A stretch of DNA of 64,000 bases from Pseudomonadota bacterium (GTDB lineage Bacteria > Pseudomonadota > Gammaproteobacteria > Steroidobacterales > MnTg04): contig JADFSO010000002.1 in the NCBI GenBank assembly GCA_022560735.1, positions 62,001 through 126,000 on the forward strand, written 5' to 3'. The notes beneath the pieces are model-generated. The model was given only the letters and a program-made list of their open reading frames with translations. It ran no database searches and was not told the DNA's origin. Below, piece by piece: positions 1 to 10,123 of this stretch (the first letter of the stretch is position 1; each line of letters opens with the position of its first letter). A program made the translations under genes and the position numbers.

Positions 1-1
1 C

Positions 2-907
2 GCGTTGAATCTAAGGGATTCCGGACAGGATGTGGTGGTCGGTTTGCGCGCCGGCTCCGCTTCTGCCGAGGTCTGCCGGCAGCATGGCCTGGAGCCGGTA
101 TCGCTGGAACAAGCGGCGGAGTCCGAGCTGGTCGTGATGCTGATACCCGACCCCGAGCAGGCCGCCGTGTATGAAAACATCCTCGCCAGCCGCATGAAAA
201 AACACAGTGCGCTGATCTTTGCGCATGGCTACAACATCCATTACCGGCGCATCGTGCCGCGGCCGGACCTCGACGTTCTGCTGGTGGCGCCGCTGGGCAT
301 CGGTGAGCAGGTGCGCTTGCAGTATGAAGCCGGCCTGGGCGTGCCGGCCCTGGTCGGCGTACACCAGGATGCCAGCGGGCAGGCCAGGGCGCTGGCGTTC
401 GCGTATGCGAAGCTGAACGGGCATGGCCGCGCGGCGGTGCTGGAGACGACCTTCGCGGAGGAAACCGAAACGGACTTGTTTGCCGAACAGGCGGTTCTCT
501 GCGGCGGTATTGACCATTTGGTCACCAGCGCGTTCGAAACCCTGACCGAAGCGGGCTATTCGCCCGATATTGCCTATTTTTGCTGTCTGCACGAGGTCAA
601 ACTGATGGCGGACATGCTGCATCGCCGGGGCATCGTGGGGACGCGACGATCGATATCCGTGGCTGCCGAGTTCGGCGACTATACGCGCGGACCCAGGGTG
701 ATCAACGAGGCCAGTCGAGCCGCGATGCAGGATCTGCTGGCGGAAATCCGGGATGGCCGTTTCGCCGACGAGCTGGACGCCGAGATTGCGGCCGGGTCGC
801 CGCTGATCCGCCGGCGGAGGGCGGCGGCAGAGTCGCACGAGATTGAAAAAGTCGGGGCCAGGCTGCGCGCGAGGATGCCGTGGCTGCAAAAAAAGCATAA
901 TCCGTGA
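2..907 (+). CDS. ilvC: Ketol-acid reductoisomerase, 5' end cut by the window
   Basis: Converts acetolactate or acetohydroxybutyrate to the dihydroxy acid in valine, leucine and isoleucine synthesis, using NADPH and Mg2+. About 300 residues are visible. They start just after the N-terminal dinucleotide-binding glycine loop, at NLRDSG, and run through the knotted helical C-terminal domain. That domain carries the family's metal-site stretch ETETDLFAEQAVLCGG. The frame is open to the left edge, so the TTG at 5 is not a real start and the true start lies outside the window. An 82-bp gap separates it from pssA on the same strand. The family call is firm; only the N-terminus is missing. Confidence 0.95.
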   Translation, partial: ALNLRDSGQDVVVGLRAGSASAEVCRQHGLEPVSLEQAAESELVVMLIPDPEQAAVYENILASRMKKHSALIFAHGYNIHYRRIVPRPDLDVLLVAPLGIGEQVRLQYEAGLGVPALVGVHQDASGQARALAFAYAKLNGHGRAAVLETTFAEETETDLFAEQAVLCGGIDHLVTSAFETLTEAGYSPDIAYFCCLHEVKLMADMLHRRGIVGTRRSISVAAEFGDYTRGPRVINEASRAAMQDLLAEIRDGRFADELDAEIAAGSPLIRRRRAAAESHEIEKVGARLRARMPWLQKKHNP

Positions 908-989
908 TCGCAGCCGGCGCGGGCGCCTGGGCAAAGGTTACAATGGGCGATGTTGTCGCGCGTTTTTTGGTGGATGACAGCGAAAGCCA

Positions 990-1766
990 ATGAAAGCAAA
1001 AACCAACAATCGAAAAGAAAAACTGCGCAAGGGGATTATCCTGTTGCCCAACCTGGTTACGACTGCGGCCATGTTTGCCGGTTTTTATGCCATTGTCGCC
1101 GCGATAGACGGTAATTTCAGACGTGCGGCCATCGCCTTGTTCATCGCGATGTTTATGGATGGCCTGGATGGCCGGGTGGCAAGAATGACCAGCACCGAAA
1201 GCGATTTTGGCAAGGAATACGACAGTCTGTCGGATATGGTTTCCTTCGGCCTGGCGCCGGCGCTGGTCGTTTACCAGTGGGGCGTCGTGCGGATTTCCGA
1301 ATACGGCCTGGCCTGGGGACGCCTGGGGTGGCTGGCTGCATTTATGTATGCCGTATCCTGCGCGCTGCGCCTGGCCCGCTTCAATACCCGGGTACTGCCC
1401 GATGGCAAGCGATATTTCCAGGGTCTGCCGAGCCCATCGGCCGCCGCGCTGGTGGCCAGCATGATCTGGCTGGGTGACAGGCTGGAACTCGAGGGCATTA
1501 TCGTGCTGACCTTGGGTTTTGGGGTGACCGGCATCGCCGGGTTGCTGATGGTCAGCAACTTCAGTTATTACAGTTTCAAGGATCTGAATCTCGGCGGCCG
1601 CGTGCCGTTTGCCTACGTGATCCTGATTCCACTGCTGTTCATGCTGATATCGCTGGATCCGCCGGTCGTGCTGCTGACCCTATCGTCTTTTTATGCGCTG
1701 TCGGGGCCCGCGTTGGCCGGCTGGCGATTCTTCGCCAGGCGACGCCAGCGGCAACTGATCGATTGA
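990..1766 (+). CDS. pssA: CDP-diacylglycerol-serine O-phosphatidyltransferase
   Basis: Inner-membrane enzyme that makes phosphatidylserine from CDP-diacylglycerol and serine, the precursor of phosphatidylethanolamine. The 258-residue protein carries the CDP-alcohol phosphotransferase signature at about residues 54-80 (DGLDGRVAR, then G, D and D at the family spacing). Several hydrophobic segments follow. The length and the lysine-rich N-terminus (MKAKTNNRKEK) fit the class II PssA of ilvC-linked loci. The stop overlaps the next gene's possible TTG start (TTGA), suggesting translational coupling to the uracil-DNA glycosylase. Phosphatidylglycerophosphate synthase is a distant alternative, but the sequence fits PssA better. 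Confidence 0.9.
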   Translation: MKAKTNNRKEKLRKGIILLPNLVTTAAMFAGFYAIVAAIDGNFRRAAIALFIAMFMDGLDGRVARMTSTESDFGKEYDSLSDMVSFGLAPALVVYQWGVVRISEYGLAWGRLGWLAAFMYAVSCALRLARFNTRVLPDGKRYFQGLPSPSAAALVASMIWLGDRLELEGIIVLTLGFGVTGIAGLLMVSNFSYYSFKDLNLGGRVPFAYVILIPLLFMLISLDPPVVLLTLSSFYALSGPALAGWRFFARRRQRQLID

Positions 1767-2551
1767 AGTCCGTGAGTCTGAGCGACAGAAAACAGCTTTG
1801 CCTGCAAGCGATGGGGCTGACCCTCTGGCAAAAACGGGACGCCGGCGCGGCTGAACCCGGGGCGGCACTGACGGAAGCGGACGGCGCGGTCGATGCCGTG
1901 GAATCCGCGGACGAACCGCCGCCGGTCGTATCTGCGGTTGCCGAGCAGCCGGTGTCAGCAGATTCCGCTGCTGACACCGCAACTTTGCCCTGGGGTGAAT
2001 TGCTCCAGCGTATCGCGGGCTGCACCCGCTGTCCGCTCCATCAAGACCGGATTCAGGCCGTGCCCGGCGTTGGCGATCGGGCGGCGGATTGGATGTTTAT
2101 CGGCGAGGCGCCGGGCAAGGAGGAGGATGAGCACGGCGAACCCTTTATCGGTCGCGCCGGGCAATTATTGAATGCCATTTTGCATGCCGCCGGTCTGAGC
2201 CGCGAGCAGGTCTATATTGCGAATACCATCAAGTGCCGGCCGCCCGCCAACCGCAACCCGCATCACGACGAATCGGACCAGTGCTTTCCTTTTCTGCAGC
2301 GCCAGATTGCTTTGCTGCAGCCGAAAATCATCATTCTCGTCGGCAAGGTCGCGGCACACCGGATGCTCGATACCGACCAGCCGCTGGGGAAACTGCGTGG
2401 CAAGATATATCGCTACCAGGACCGGATACCGATGGTTGTTACCTATCACCCGGCTTACCTGTTGCGCAGCCCCAGCCAGAAGGCCAAAGTCTGGGAGGAC
2501 TTGCTGCTGGCGAAATCGGTCCTGGCCGGACAAAGCGCGCAACCCTCGTGA
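1763..2551 (+). CDS. Family-4 uracil-DNA glycosylase with N-terminal linker
   Basis: Removes uracil from DNA to start base-excision repair. The catalytic domain starts near residue 75. It shows the paired cysteines of the iron-sulfur site (CTRCPLH), the uracil-pocket motif GEAPGKEEDEHGEPF followed by GRAGQLL, a third cysteine in NTIKCRPPANR, and the closing TYHPAYLLR motif. The first ~70 residues are Ala/Glu/Val-rich and probably disordered; similar linkers precede this domain in many proteobacterial members. The start is either TTG 1763 (overlapping pssA) or GTG 1772. The end overlaps the rimI start (TGATG). Confidence 0.9.
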   Translation: MKSVSLSDRKQLCLQAMGLTLWQKRDAGAAEPGAALTEADGAVDAVESADEPPPVVSAVAEQPVSADSAADTATLPWGELLQRIAGCTRCPLHQDRIQAVPGVGDRAADWMFIGEAPGKEEDEHGEPFIGRAGQLLNAILHAAGLSREQVYIANTIKCRPPANRNPHHDESDQCFPFLQRQIALLQPKIIILVGKVAAHRMLDTDQPLGKLRGKIYRYQDRIPMVVTYHPAYLLRSPSQKAKVWEDLLLAKSVLAGQSAQPS

Positions 2552-3060
2552 TGGTTATTGCGGAAAAACCCGTAGAAATCCGGGCATTGCAGATGCGTGA
2601 CCTGGCCCGGGTTGTCGTCATCGAGGCCGCTTCCTATGACTTTCCCTGGTCGGCAGGGGTGTTTTCCGATTGTCTGTCGGTGGGGTATTACTGTCGTGTC
2701 CTGGATTTGCGAGGCCGGCCAGCCGCCTATGCCGTTTTGTCCGTCGCTGCCGGTGAAGCTCACATCCTCAACCTGACGGTATCTCCGAAGTACTGGGGCC
2801 AGGGGCTTGGCCGCCTTTTGTTGCGTGATTTTCTGGGGCATTGCCACAGCCATGCATTGAGCCGTGTCTACCTGGAAGTCCGGCCGAGCAACGATGTCGC
2901 CCGGCTGTTGTATGTATCCGAAGGTTTTGCGCTCATCGGCATGCGCCGCCGGTATTACCGTTCCCAGGACGGTCGTGAGGATGCCATGGTGTATGCGTTG
3001 AACATTGACGAGTCTGTAAAGAGTGAAACCGGCGCTGACCTGCGCCCCCGTCTGGTGTAG
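2551..3060 (+). CDS. rimI: Ribosomal protein S18-alanine N-acetyltransferase
   Basis: GNAT-fold acetyltransferase that acetylates the N-terminal alanine of ribosomal protein S18. The start is set at ATG 2551, which overlaps the glycosylase stop; the frame stays open far upstream but that part is out-of-frame shadow. The 169-residue protein has the acetyl-CoA loop ([11 protein letters not shown]), the LEVRPSN segment and the RRRYY stretch near the C-terminus, all characteristic of RimI. The last ~20 residues (after YALNIDE) form a short extension. Placement after a family-4 glycosylase is common in gammaproteobacteria. Confidence 0.9.
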   Translation: MVIAEKPVEIRALQMRDLARVVVIEAASYDFPWSAGVFSDCLSVGYYCRVLDLRGRPAAYAVLSVAAGEAHILNLTVSPKYWGQGLGRLLLRDFLGHCHSHALSRVYLEVRPSNDVARLLYVSEGFALIGMRRRYYRSQDGREDAMVYALNIDESVKSETGADLRPRLV

Positions 3061-3089
3061 AATTCGCGCCTTTTCCAAGGTTGAAACAG

Positions 3090-4688
3090 ATGCCAGGTTT
3101 GACCAGTCAAATCAGTCGGCGGCGAACATTTGCAATCATTTCCCATCCCGATGCGGGGAAAACGACGCTCACTGAAAAGTTGCTGTTGTTCGGTGGCGCG
3201 ATCCAGCTCGCCGGCACGGTCAAGGCGCGCAAGGCGCGTCGCCATGCCACTTCGGACTGGATGGCGCTGGAACAACAGCGGGGAATATCGGTGACCTCGT
3301 CGGTCATGCAGTTTCCCTACCGCGACTACATCGTCAATTTGCTCGATACACCCGGCCATGAGGATTTTTCCGAGGACACCTATCGTACGCTGACCGCCGT
3401 CGATTCGGCGTTGATGGTCATCGACTGCGCCAAAGGCGTCGAACAGCGCACGATCAAACTGATGGATGTCTGCCGCCTGCGCGATACCCCGATCATGACA
3501 TTCATCAACAAGCTCGACCGTGAGGGCCGCGAGCCGGTGGAGCTGCTTGATGAGATAGAAAACGTCCTGGCGATCAGTTGCGCGCCGGTGACCTGGCCGA
3601 TCGGCATGGGCAGCAGGCTCAAAGGAATTTATCACCTGGGCCTGGATCGCCTGTATCTGTACCGGACCGATAATCGGGAAAAGGCCGGGCAGACCCGGGT
3701 CATCAACGGATTGCACAGCCCCGAGGCCGACCAGCTGCTCGGAGACATGGCTGACGAATTCCGCTCCGAGGTGGAGCTGGTGCAGGGCGCGAGCACCGAA
3801 TTCTCGCTGCAGGAATACCTCGCCGGCCGCCAGACACCGGTTTTTTTCGGCTCGGCGATCAACAGCTTTGGGGTAACGGAATTGCTCGACGCCTTCGTCG
3901 AATACGCACCGCCGCCGCAGCCGCGCGCGGCGGTCGAACGCATCGTTGAGCCCGGGGAAAACAGCTTTAGCGGCTTTGTCTTCAAGATCCAGGCCAATAT
4001 GGATCCGGCGCACCGCGACCGGATCGCGTTTCTCAGGATCTGTTCCGGGAGTTTCAAACCCGGGATGAAGCTTTTCCAGGGACGCACGCGGAAAAACATC
4101 AAGATCGCTGACGCCCTGACTTTTATGGCCGCCGATCGCAAACATGCCACCGATGCCTGTGCCGGAGACATCATCGGTCTGCACAATCACGGCACGATCA
4201 ATATTGGTGACAGCTTTAGCGAAGGCGAGGATCTCGAGTTCACGGGTATACCGAGTTTTGCCCCGGAACTTTTTCGCCGCGCGGTGTTGCGCGATCCGCT
4301 GCGCATGAAGGCGCTGCAAAAAGGGCTCGACCAGCTGTGCGAGGAAGGGGCCACGCAGTTATTTCGGCCGTTTCGGAATAACGACCTGATCCTCGGCGCG
4401 GTGGGTCCGCTGCAGTTCGAGGTGGTCGAATTTCGATTGCGCGAGGAATACGGCGTCGAATGCCAATTCGAGGCAATCAATGTCGCCACGGTGCGCTGGG
4501 TTGGCGCCAGCGACGAGCAACAACTGGAGAAGTTCAGGCGCAAGGCGAGCGAGCACCTGGCCGTGGATCATGCCGGCGCGCTGGTCTATATCGCGCCCAC
4601 TAAGGTCAACCTGGCGCTGACCGAGGAACGCTGGCCCGATCTTGAATTCAATGCGACCCGCGAGCACCAGAGCAGGAAAATTACATAA
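3090..4688 (+). CDS. prfC: Peptide chain release factor 3 (GTPase)
   Basis: Class II release factor that uses GTP to remove RF1/RF2 from the ribosome after termination. The G-domain motifs are intact: [31 protein letters not shown] and FINKLDRE. At 532 residues the protein is full length for the family. I chose ATG 3090 over the in-frame TTG 3081 because AAGG at 3077-3080 is spaced correctly for the ATG and abuts the TTG. A 29-bp gap follows rimI, so it may be read from the same transcript. Confidence 0.95.
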   Translation: MPGLTSQISRRRTFAIISHPDAGKTTLTEKLLLFGGAIQLAGTVKARKARRHATSDWMALEQQRGISVTSSVMQFPYRDYIVNLLDTPGHEDFSEDTYRTLTAVDSALMVIDCAKGVEQRTIKLMDVCRLRDTPIMTFINKLDREGREPVELLDEIENVLAISCAPVTWPIGMGSRLKGIYHLGLDRLYLYRTDNREKAGQTRVINGLHSPEADQLLGDMADEFRSEVELVQGASTEFSLQEYLAGRQTPVFFGSAINSFGVTELLDAFVEYAPPPQPRAAVERIVEPGENSFSGFVFKIQANMDPAHRDRIAFLRICSGSFKPGMKLFQGRTRKNIKIADALTFMAADRKHATDACAGDIIGLHNHGTINIGDSFSEGEDLEFTGIPSFAPELFRRAVLRDPLRMKALQKGLDQLCEEGATQLFRPFRNNDLILGAVGPLQFEVVEFRLREEYGVECQFEAINVATVRWVGASDEQQLEKFRRKASEHLAVDHAGALVYIAPTKVNLALTEERWPDLEFNATREHQSRKIT

Positions 4689-4745
4689 GCTGCAGACTCG
4701 TGGCAGCCGGGATATAGTCGCTGCCATGGCGGATGGGGACTGGCG

Positions 4746-6038
4746 ATGAATATCCGGGTTTTGCGGGATCGGCCGGTGCTGGCATGGGCGTTTTACGACT
4801 GGGCCAACTCTGCCTATTCCACGACCGTGATGGCGGGATTTTTTCCGATCTTTTTCAGTCAGTACTGGAGCGTCGGCGTCGCCGGCAGCGTCACCACTTT
4901 TCGCCTGGGCGTTGCCAACGGCACGGCGAGCCTGATCATCGCCTTTCTCGCGCCGGTCTTCGGTGCAATCAGCGACCGCGGCGGCAGCCGGGTGCGATTC
5001 CTGGTTACCTTCGCGGCGCTGGGCGTGGTTATGAGCAGCGCCTTGTTTTTCGTCGAGCAGGGCTACTGGCAATACGCGGCGATCATCTATGCCCTGGCGA
5101 CCATGGGATTTGCCGGTGGCAATGTGTTTTATGATTCCTTGCTGGTCGATATCAGCGCACCGGAGAATTTCTCGCTGGTGTCCGGTTTTGGTTACGCGAT
5201 GGGTTACCTCGGCGGCGGCCTGTTGTTCCTGGTCAATGTGCTGATGACCTTGCATCCGGAATGGTTTGGCCTGGCCGATGCCACCCAGGCGGTGCGCGTT
5301 TCCTTTGTCACGGTCGCCGTCTGGTGGGCCGTGTTCAGCATTCCCGTGATGCTTTGGGTTCGGGAAGCGCCGACCGTCGACAAGAGCAGCAGCTGGCAGG
5401 CGGTCGCTGCCGGTTTGAAGCAACTTGTTCGCACCTTGAAGAAAATCCGCGCTCTGAAAACAATGGTGTTGTTTCTCGTTGCCTACTGGCTGTACATAGA
5501 CGGCGTCAACACGATCATTAAAATGGCCGTGGATTTTGGCATCAACCTGAATATCGCGCCCGGCGACCTGATGAAAGCCCTGCTGTTGACCCAGTTTGTC
5601 GCGTTTCCCGCGGCCCTGGCGTTTGGCTGGCTGGGGAATCGGATTGGCGCCAAGCGCGGGATAATGATCGGTATCCTGGTTTACTTTGTGACTACGCTTT
5701 GGGCCGGCATGTATCTAAAAACGGTCAGCGAGTTCTATGTGCTTGCGATCACGATCGGTCTGGTCATGGGCGGCGTGCAAAGCCTGAGCCGGGCACTTTA
5801 CGCCAGTATTATTCCACACGACAAGACCGCTGAGTTTTTTGGTTTCTACAACATGCTGGGAAAATTTGCCGCGGTACTCGGTCCGTTCATGGTGGCCGGG
5901 GTGGCCCTGTTCACGCAAAACTCGCGTTACGCGATCATGGCTATCGCGCCGCTATTTCTTTTTGGCGCGGTCGTTTTGTCCCTGGTGGATCCGGACAAAG
6001 GCCAGCGGGAAGCCAAAGCCCTGGAAGGGGAGATATAG
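4746..6038 (+). CDS. UMF1/Atg22-type MFS transporter
   Basis: A 430-residue inner-membrane protein with about twelve hydrophobic segments. It opens with the characteristic AWAFYDWANSAYSTTV sequence of the UMF1 (unknown major facilitator) branch, related to yeast vacuolar effluxer Atg22. A GGVQSLSRALYASIIP segment and a FFGFYNMLGK segment, both conserved in this branch, appear in the second half. The substrate is not predictable. A GGATGGGG-type ribosome site lies just upstream. It is convergent with the transglutaminase gene, with only 24 bp between stops and no obvious terminator. Confidence 0.85.
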   Translation: MNIRVLRDRPVLAWAFYDWANSAYSTTVMAGFFPIFFSQYWSVGVAGSVTTFRLGVANGTASLIIAFLAPVFGAISDRGGSRVRFLVTFAALGVVMSSALFFVEQGYWQYAAIIYALATMGFAGGNVFYDSLLVDISAPENFSLVSGFGYAMGYLGGGLLFLVNVLMTLHPEWFGLADATQAVRVSFVTVAVWWAVFSIPVMLWVREAPTVDKSSSWQAVAAGLKQLVRTLKKIRALKTMVLFLVAYWLYIDGVNTIIKMAVDFGINLNIAPGDLMKALLLTQFVAFPAALAFGWLGNRIGAKRGIMIGILVYFVTTLWAGMYLKTVSEFYVLAITIGLVMGGVQSLSRALYASIIPHDKTAEFFGFYNMLGKFAAVLGPFMVAGVALFTQNSRYAIMAIAPLFLFGAVVLSLVDPDKGQREAKALEGEI

Positions 6039-6062
6039 CCCTGCCGAGCTTGTGGGATCGCT

Positions 6063-8021
6063 TCACGGCCGAAACGCAGCCACCCGATCCTTGAGCAGTC
6101 TGAGCCGCTCGTTGCGGGGATTGGGGTAATAGCGAATCGCGATATAGGCATCGGCAATTTCGCCGACCGCGGCGGCCAGATCGGGGCGCGAGTCGATCAC
6201 CCGCCTGGCGAAATTCAACGGGCCTTCAGCGCTTTTCCTCGCCAGGCCCTTGCCCGCCAGCCGCCGGCAGAAAAGCCGCCAGGATTTGTCGGCCGGATGC
6301 ATTTTCCGGCGCCGGAATCCCCTTGCGGTTGCCAGACCCAGGAAAAACAACGCCAGCGACAGCGCGACGGCCAGCACCGCAACCAGGCTTTTCCAATCCG
6401 GTTTCTCGAATCCCAGTTTTTCCAGCAACGAGCGCTGACGATCGAGATCGTAATCGAGTATCCATTCATTCCAGGCGTTTTGCATGGCGTCCCAGGCCTG
6501 GCGCATTTGTATCAGCGCCGGGTGCAAGCGCAGGAAGCGCGCCTGGGCCGACATGGCATCGGGCAGCGTTCCCGCGAGACCCCGCAGAATCCGGTCAGGC
6601 GCGACGGCTGCGGTGGGATCGACCCGCTGCCAGCCCCGGCCGGGGAGCCAGACCTCTGACCAGGCATGGGCATCGGCCTGGCGTACGACCAGGTAGTCGC
6701 CCAGCCGGTTGTATTCGCCGCCCTGGTAACCGGTAACGACGCGCGCCGGGATGCCGGCCGCGCGCATCATCAAGGTGAAGGCGGAAGCGTAATGACCGCA
6801 GAAACCCTGGCGGGTTGTAAACAGGAAGTCGTCCACGCTGTTTTTATAACCGGTTCGCGGCGGTTGCAGCGTATAAAAAAACTCCTGCTCCCTGAACATC
6901 TGCAGAACCCGTGAAATAAACAGCTCCGCATGACCCGCTTCGGCGAGCATTTGCCGCGCCAGCGCCTGTGTCTTCGGGTTGCGGTTGGCAGGTATCCCCA
7001 GGTTGCGCGTGACCAGCCGTTGCGGCAAAGACAGATCGGCGGTGAACTCGGTATGGGAAACCACGTTGTAGCCGGTCAGTCGCCTGACTGGCCGCTGGCT
7101 GATCAATTGGAGATCGCGGTTCATCGTGATGCCGCGCCGATCCCAACTCGCGGGCAGGTCGAGCGCAAATATCCAGTTTCTCTGGTGGGGTTCAAGCGTG
7201 ACCTGGTAGCGATATTCCTCGCCACGGAAATCGATCAGGGCGGGCTTGGCCTGGGCCGATGGCACGATGACGCTCCACCGCATGCCATCGAAAGCGCTGA
7301 GCACCGGGCCGCGCCAGTAGCGCTCCCGCGGTTCCGGAAGGGCGCCATCGAACCGGGCGCGGAAGGCGATTTCCGCCGACAGGGAAAGGTCGGATATTTC
7401 GCCCGGGCTCATTTGATCGCTCAGACCGGTCGCTGCGCCGGCGCGGGCAGGCATGGACCAGAAAGGCCCGCTAATGCGGGGGAAAAACAGGAACATGACC
7501 AGCATCAGCGGTAAGGCGTGCAGCAGCATGCGCCCGGAAAGCCGCAGATTCTGTTTCAGCGGCAGGGCATCGCCGGACTTGCTGACCGCCAGCAGACCGG
7601 CGGTGATGATCCACACGCTGACCGGCAGGTAAACGCCGGTCCACGGGGATTGGTCGAACAGCAGACTCGCCAGCACCAGGAAGTAAGCGATGAACAGCAA
7701 CAGGACCTGGTCTCTTTGGCTGCGGGTCTCGAGCAGTTTCATGCCCATCATGATGGCCAGCAAGGCGGTACCGGCGGTCAGCCCGTTGATGGTGCGATAG
7801 GTCAGTACGATGCCGGCAAAACCGGTGACGGCAACCAGGAAACGCAGCATCGGTGGCGGCAGGGACCAGCCATGGCGCTCGGCCTGCCAGCGCCACAAGC
7901 CGACGGTGACCAGGAAAACGCCGATCCACAGCGGCAGCCGCGGCAGGTGAGGCAATAACGCCAGGCCAATGCCGAGCAGCGTCCAGTTCATGCGTTGTTC
8001 GCGAGATCCGCGCATCGTCAT
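6063..8021 (-). CDS. tgpA: TgpA-like membrane transglutaminase (DUF3488 + transglutaminase core)
   Basis: Membrane protein with a periplasmic papain-like transglutaminase domain. The N-terminal third holds five or six hydrophobic helices (DUF3488 type). The core has the catalytic Cys in GFCGHYASAF, the His in DAHAWSEVW and the Asp in RVDPTAAV. One further transmembrane helix near residue 555 precedes a cytoplasmic Arg/Lys-rich tail. I set the start at ATG 8021, which overlaps the DUF58 stop, instead of the longer 702-codon frame, whose first 50 residues are Arg/Pro-rich shadow of the upstream gene. ATG 8015 is an alternative. This is the third gene of a MoxR-DUF58-transglutaminase operon; its targets are unknown. 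Confidence 0.88.
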   Translation of the reverse strand: MTMRGSREQRMNWTLLGIGLALLPHLPRLPLWIGVFLVTVGLWRWQAERHGWSLPPPMLRFLVAVTGFAGIVLTYRTINGLTAGTALLAIMMGMKLLETRSQRDQVLLLFIAYFLVLASLLFDQSPWTGVYLPVSVWIITAGLLAVSKSGDALPLKQNLRLSGRMLLHALPLMLVMFLFFPRISGPFWSMPARAGAATGLSDQMSPGEISDLSLSAEIAFRARFDGALPEPRERYWRGPVLSAFDGMRWSVIVPSAQAKPALIDFRGEEYRYQVTLEPHQRNWIFALDLPASWDRRGITMNRDLQLISQRPVRRLTGYNVVSHTEFTADLSLPQRLVTRNLGIPANRNPKTQALARQMLAEAGHAELFISRVLQMFREQEFFYTLQPPRTGYKNSVDDFLFTTRQGFCGHYASAFTLMMRAAGIPARVVTGYQGGEYNRLGDYLVVRQADAHAWSEVWLPGRGWQRVDPTAAVAPDRILRGLAGTLPDAMSAQARFLRLHPALIQMRQAWDAMQNAWNEWILDYDLDRQRSLLEKLGFEKPDWKSLVAVLAVALSLALFFLGLATARGFRRRKMHPADKSWRLFCRRLAGKGLARKSAEGPLNFARRVIDSRPDLAAAVGEIADAYIAIRYYPNPRNERLRLLKDRVAAFRP

Positions 8022-8998
8022 GACCCGCCCTCGCTCGGCGAGGGGTACAAGGCCAATGCGCTCAGGCAGATCAGTTGGTGCTCGTCGCCGCTGGCCGGGG
8101 GAATTTCGGTGCCCGGCAGGCGCAGCCCAAACAGCTTGCCGGCGGCGTTGGCCGCCAGTATCCACCGGCACAGCAGTGACAAACGAGTTTCGTCATCGCC
8201 CGGGCCGGCCAGGTCCCAGTCCAGCCAGAGTTGTTGCGCCGCGCCGCCGGAAAACTGCTTGACCAGCAGTTCTTGTTCCCGGGCCAGCGCTTTCCACGCG
8301 ATATGGCGTGGCGAATCGCCCGGCCGAAAACTGCGCAAACCGGAAAAATCGTCCGCGCCATCGCCGCCGGCGAGCGCATCATATTGCGAACCGGATTGCC
8401 GGACAGGCAATGGCGCCGCAGCCGCCGGTCGCGGGAATACCAGGCAATCGGCAGGCTGGTGTATCCAGCTCCAGCTGCGGAAAAGGTTGAGCGGGAAACG
8501 CGTACTGACTGCAAAGCGCTGCAAACGCAGGTGGCCTCTCTTGGAGGTGGGGATCGACAGGCGGATAGTGCCGCTTTGATCCGTCGCTAAATCGGTCGAA
8601 GTGCCCAGGTAATCGCTGGATTCGCCACGCAAATCATACTTGGCCGAGTGTTCCGTATTTTGTAACAGGATTTCAAATACGGCATCTTCACCGGCAAAAA
8701 CCGGTTGTGCACCAATCGCCTGGACCACGGTGCCGGTCAGGTTCCCGTGGCAATGGTGCATGGTGACCAGCCCCAGGCTGGCCAGCAGGAAAGTCAGCGC
8801 AAAACCCATGCTGTTGCCGTAGTTCATGCTGGCCAGGAGTATGGCGAGCAGCATGGCTGCAAAAATAAACCCCATTTTCCCCGGCAGGATATAAACCCGC
8901 CGTTTGTCCAGCGCGATGGGCAGATGGTCGCGCCCCTGGCGTTTTAGCGCCCAGGCCGATACCCGTCCCTTGATAAATTTTGCAATGCCTGCCGCCAC
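8018..8998 (-). CDS. DUF58 domain protein
   Basis: A 326-residue membrane-anchored protein. Two hydrophobic helices near residues 40-85 are followed by a cytoplasmic beta-rich region and the DUF58 signature (FRPGDSPRHIAWKALAR, then ELLVKQF). DUF58 proteins have a VWA-like fold and are nearly always encoded beside MoxR AAA+ ATPases, as here (MoxR 14 bp upstream on the same strand). They are thought to act as partners or clients of the ATPase. The stop overlaps the transglutaminase start (ATGA). No enzymatic function can be read from the sequence. Confidence 0.85.
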   Translation of the reverse strand: MAAGIAKFIKGRVSAWALKRQGRDHLPIALDKRRVYILPGKMGFIFAAMLLAILLASMNYGNSMGFALTFLLASLGLVTMHHCHGNLTGTVVQAIGAQPVFAGEDAVFEILLQNTEHSAKYDLRGESSDYLGTSTDLATDQSGTIRLSIPTSKRGHLRLQRFAVSTRFPLNLFRSWSWIHQPADCLVFPRPAAAAPLPVRQSGSQYDALAGGDGADDFSGLRSFRPGDSPRHIAWKALAREQELLVKQFSGGAAQQLWLDWDLAGPGDDETRLSLLCRWILAANAAGKLFGLRLPGTEIPPASGDEHQLICLSALALYPSPSEGGS

Positions 8999-9012
8999 GG
9001 GCGTCCGCTCGC

Positions 9013-9972
9013 TCAGGGGACGGAGACAGCCGCCAGCATCAGTTCACCCGGTTCGCTGCCGGCTTGCAGTTCATCACGCAAGCGCAGCCGGTGATTGGCG
9101 ACTGCCGGGATGATCGCCTGGACGTCTTCGGGCAGCACCCCCGGGTGACCATGAATCATTGCCCACGACCGGCTGCATTTGACGATCGAGATGGCGGCGC
9201 GGGGCGACAGGCCATGCACGAAATCAGGCGATTCGCGGGTGAACGCGACCAGGGCCTGCACATAATCGAGCAACACATCAGAGACATGGATCGATGGCAC
9301 GGCGTCCATCAACGATTTCAGTTGCTCGGTTTGCAAAGCGGGCTCGAGCAAGGAAAGCAATTCGCGCCGATCCTGCCCGGCGATCAGGCGGCGTTCCATC
9401 TCCGGACCCGGAAAGCCCAGCGAGATCCGCATCAGGAAACGATCCAGTTGCGATTCGGGTAGCGGATAGGTGCCGATGTGGGTGACCGGGTTTTGCGTCG
9501 CGATGACAAAAAACGGGTCCGGCAGCGGATAACTGTTGCCATCGGCGCTAACCTGGTTTTCCTCCATCGCCTCGAGCAGGGCGCTTTGCGCTTTCGGGGT
9601 CGCCCGATTCACCTCGTCGGCCAGCACGACCTGGGAAAAAATCGGGCCCGGATGGAACTCGAAGCGGTTGTCGTCACGCAGGTACACGGAAACGCCGATC
9701 ACATCGGCCGGCAGCAGATCGCTGGTAAACTGAATCCGGTTGTAATCGAGTCCCAGCGTACGCGCCAGGGCATGGGCCAGCGTGGTCTTGCCGACCCCCG
9801 GCAGATCTTCGATCAGCAAGTGTCCTCGCGCCAGCAGGCAGGTCAGCGCCAGACGCAGCTGGTGGTCCTTGCCGAGTATGATTTCGTTGAGTTGATCGAG
9901 AACCGCACCGATCAGCTGTTGCTGCTCCGTTACCCGGTTTTGGCTTGCCGTTGCCGTCGCCTGTCGATTCAT
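9013..9972 (-). CDS. MoxR-family AAA+ ATPase
   Basis: A 319-residue AAA+ protein with Walker A (GVGKTTLAHAL), Walker B (VVLADEVNRA), the sensor region (FFVIATQNPVTHIGTYPLPE) and the C-terminal lid helices of the MoxR family. MoxR ATPases act as chaperone-like remodelers, often on VWA/DUF58 partners. First gene of the three-gene minus-strand operon. The ~150-bp gap upstream (to the valS stop) must hold its promoter, but no clear hexamer pair stands out. Confidence 0.9.
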   Translation of the reverse strand: MNRQATATASQNRVTEQQQLIGAVLDQLNEIILGKDHQLRLALTCLLARGHLLIEDLPGVGKTTLAHALARTLGLDYNRIQFTSDLLPADVIGVSVYLRDDNRFEFHPGPIFSQVVLADEVNRATPKAQSALLEAMEENQVSADGNSYPLPDPFFVIATQNPVTHIGTYPLPESQLDRFLMRISLGFPGPEMERRLIAGQDRRELLSLLEPALQTEQLKSLMDAVPSIHVSDVLLDYVQALVAFTRESPDFVHGLSPRAAISIVKCSRSWAMIHGHPGVLPEDVQAIIPAVANHRLRLRDELQAGSEPGELMLAAVSVP

Positions 9973-10123
9973 CGCTGAAACCCTGATCCAAAATCAAGCA
10001 ATTAATGATGCGCTCTGGTCGACCGCCTGTTGGGCAAATCATCCCGAAAACCCAGCCTATCAGTTTGTTTTCCTCGTGGCTGTGACCTGCTTAACATAGT
10101 TCAGTTCACCCTCGGACGCGTCG

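Noticed and set aside
2955..4319. 454-codon minus-strand open frame
   Set aside because: Lies opposite prfC, whose translation is unambiguous. The minus frame shows the His/Arg/Gln-rich composition of an antisense shadow in GC-rich DNA.
6063..8171. Longer transglutaminase start at 8171
   Set aside because: The first 50 residues are Arg/Pro-rich and overlap the DUF58 coding region. ATG 8021 gives a normal ATGA junction.
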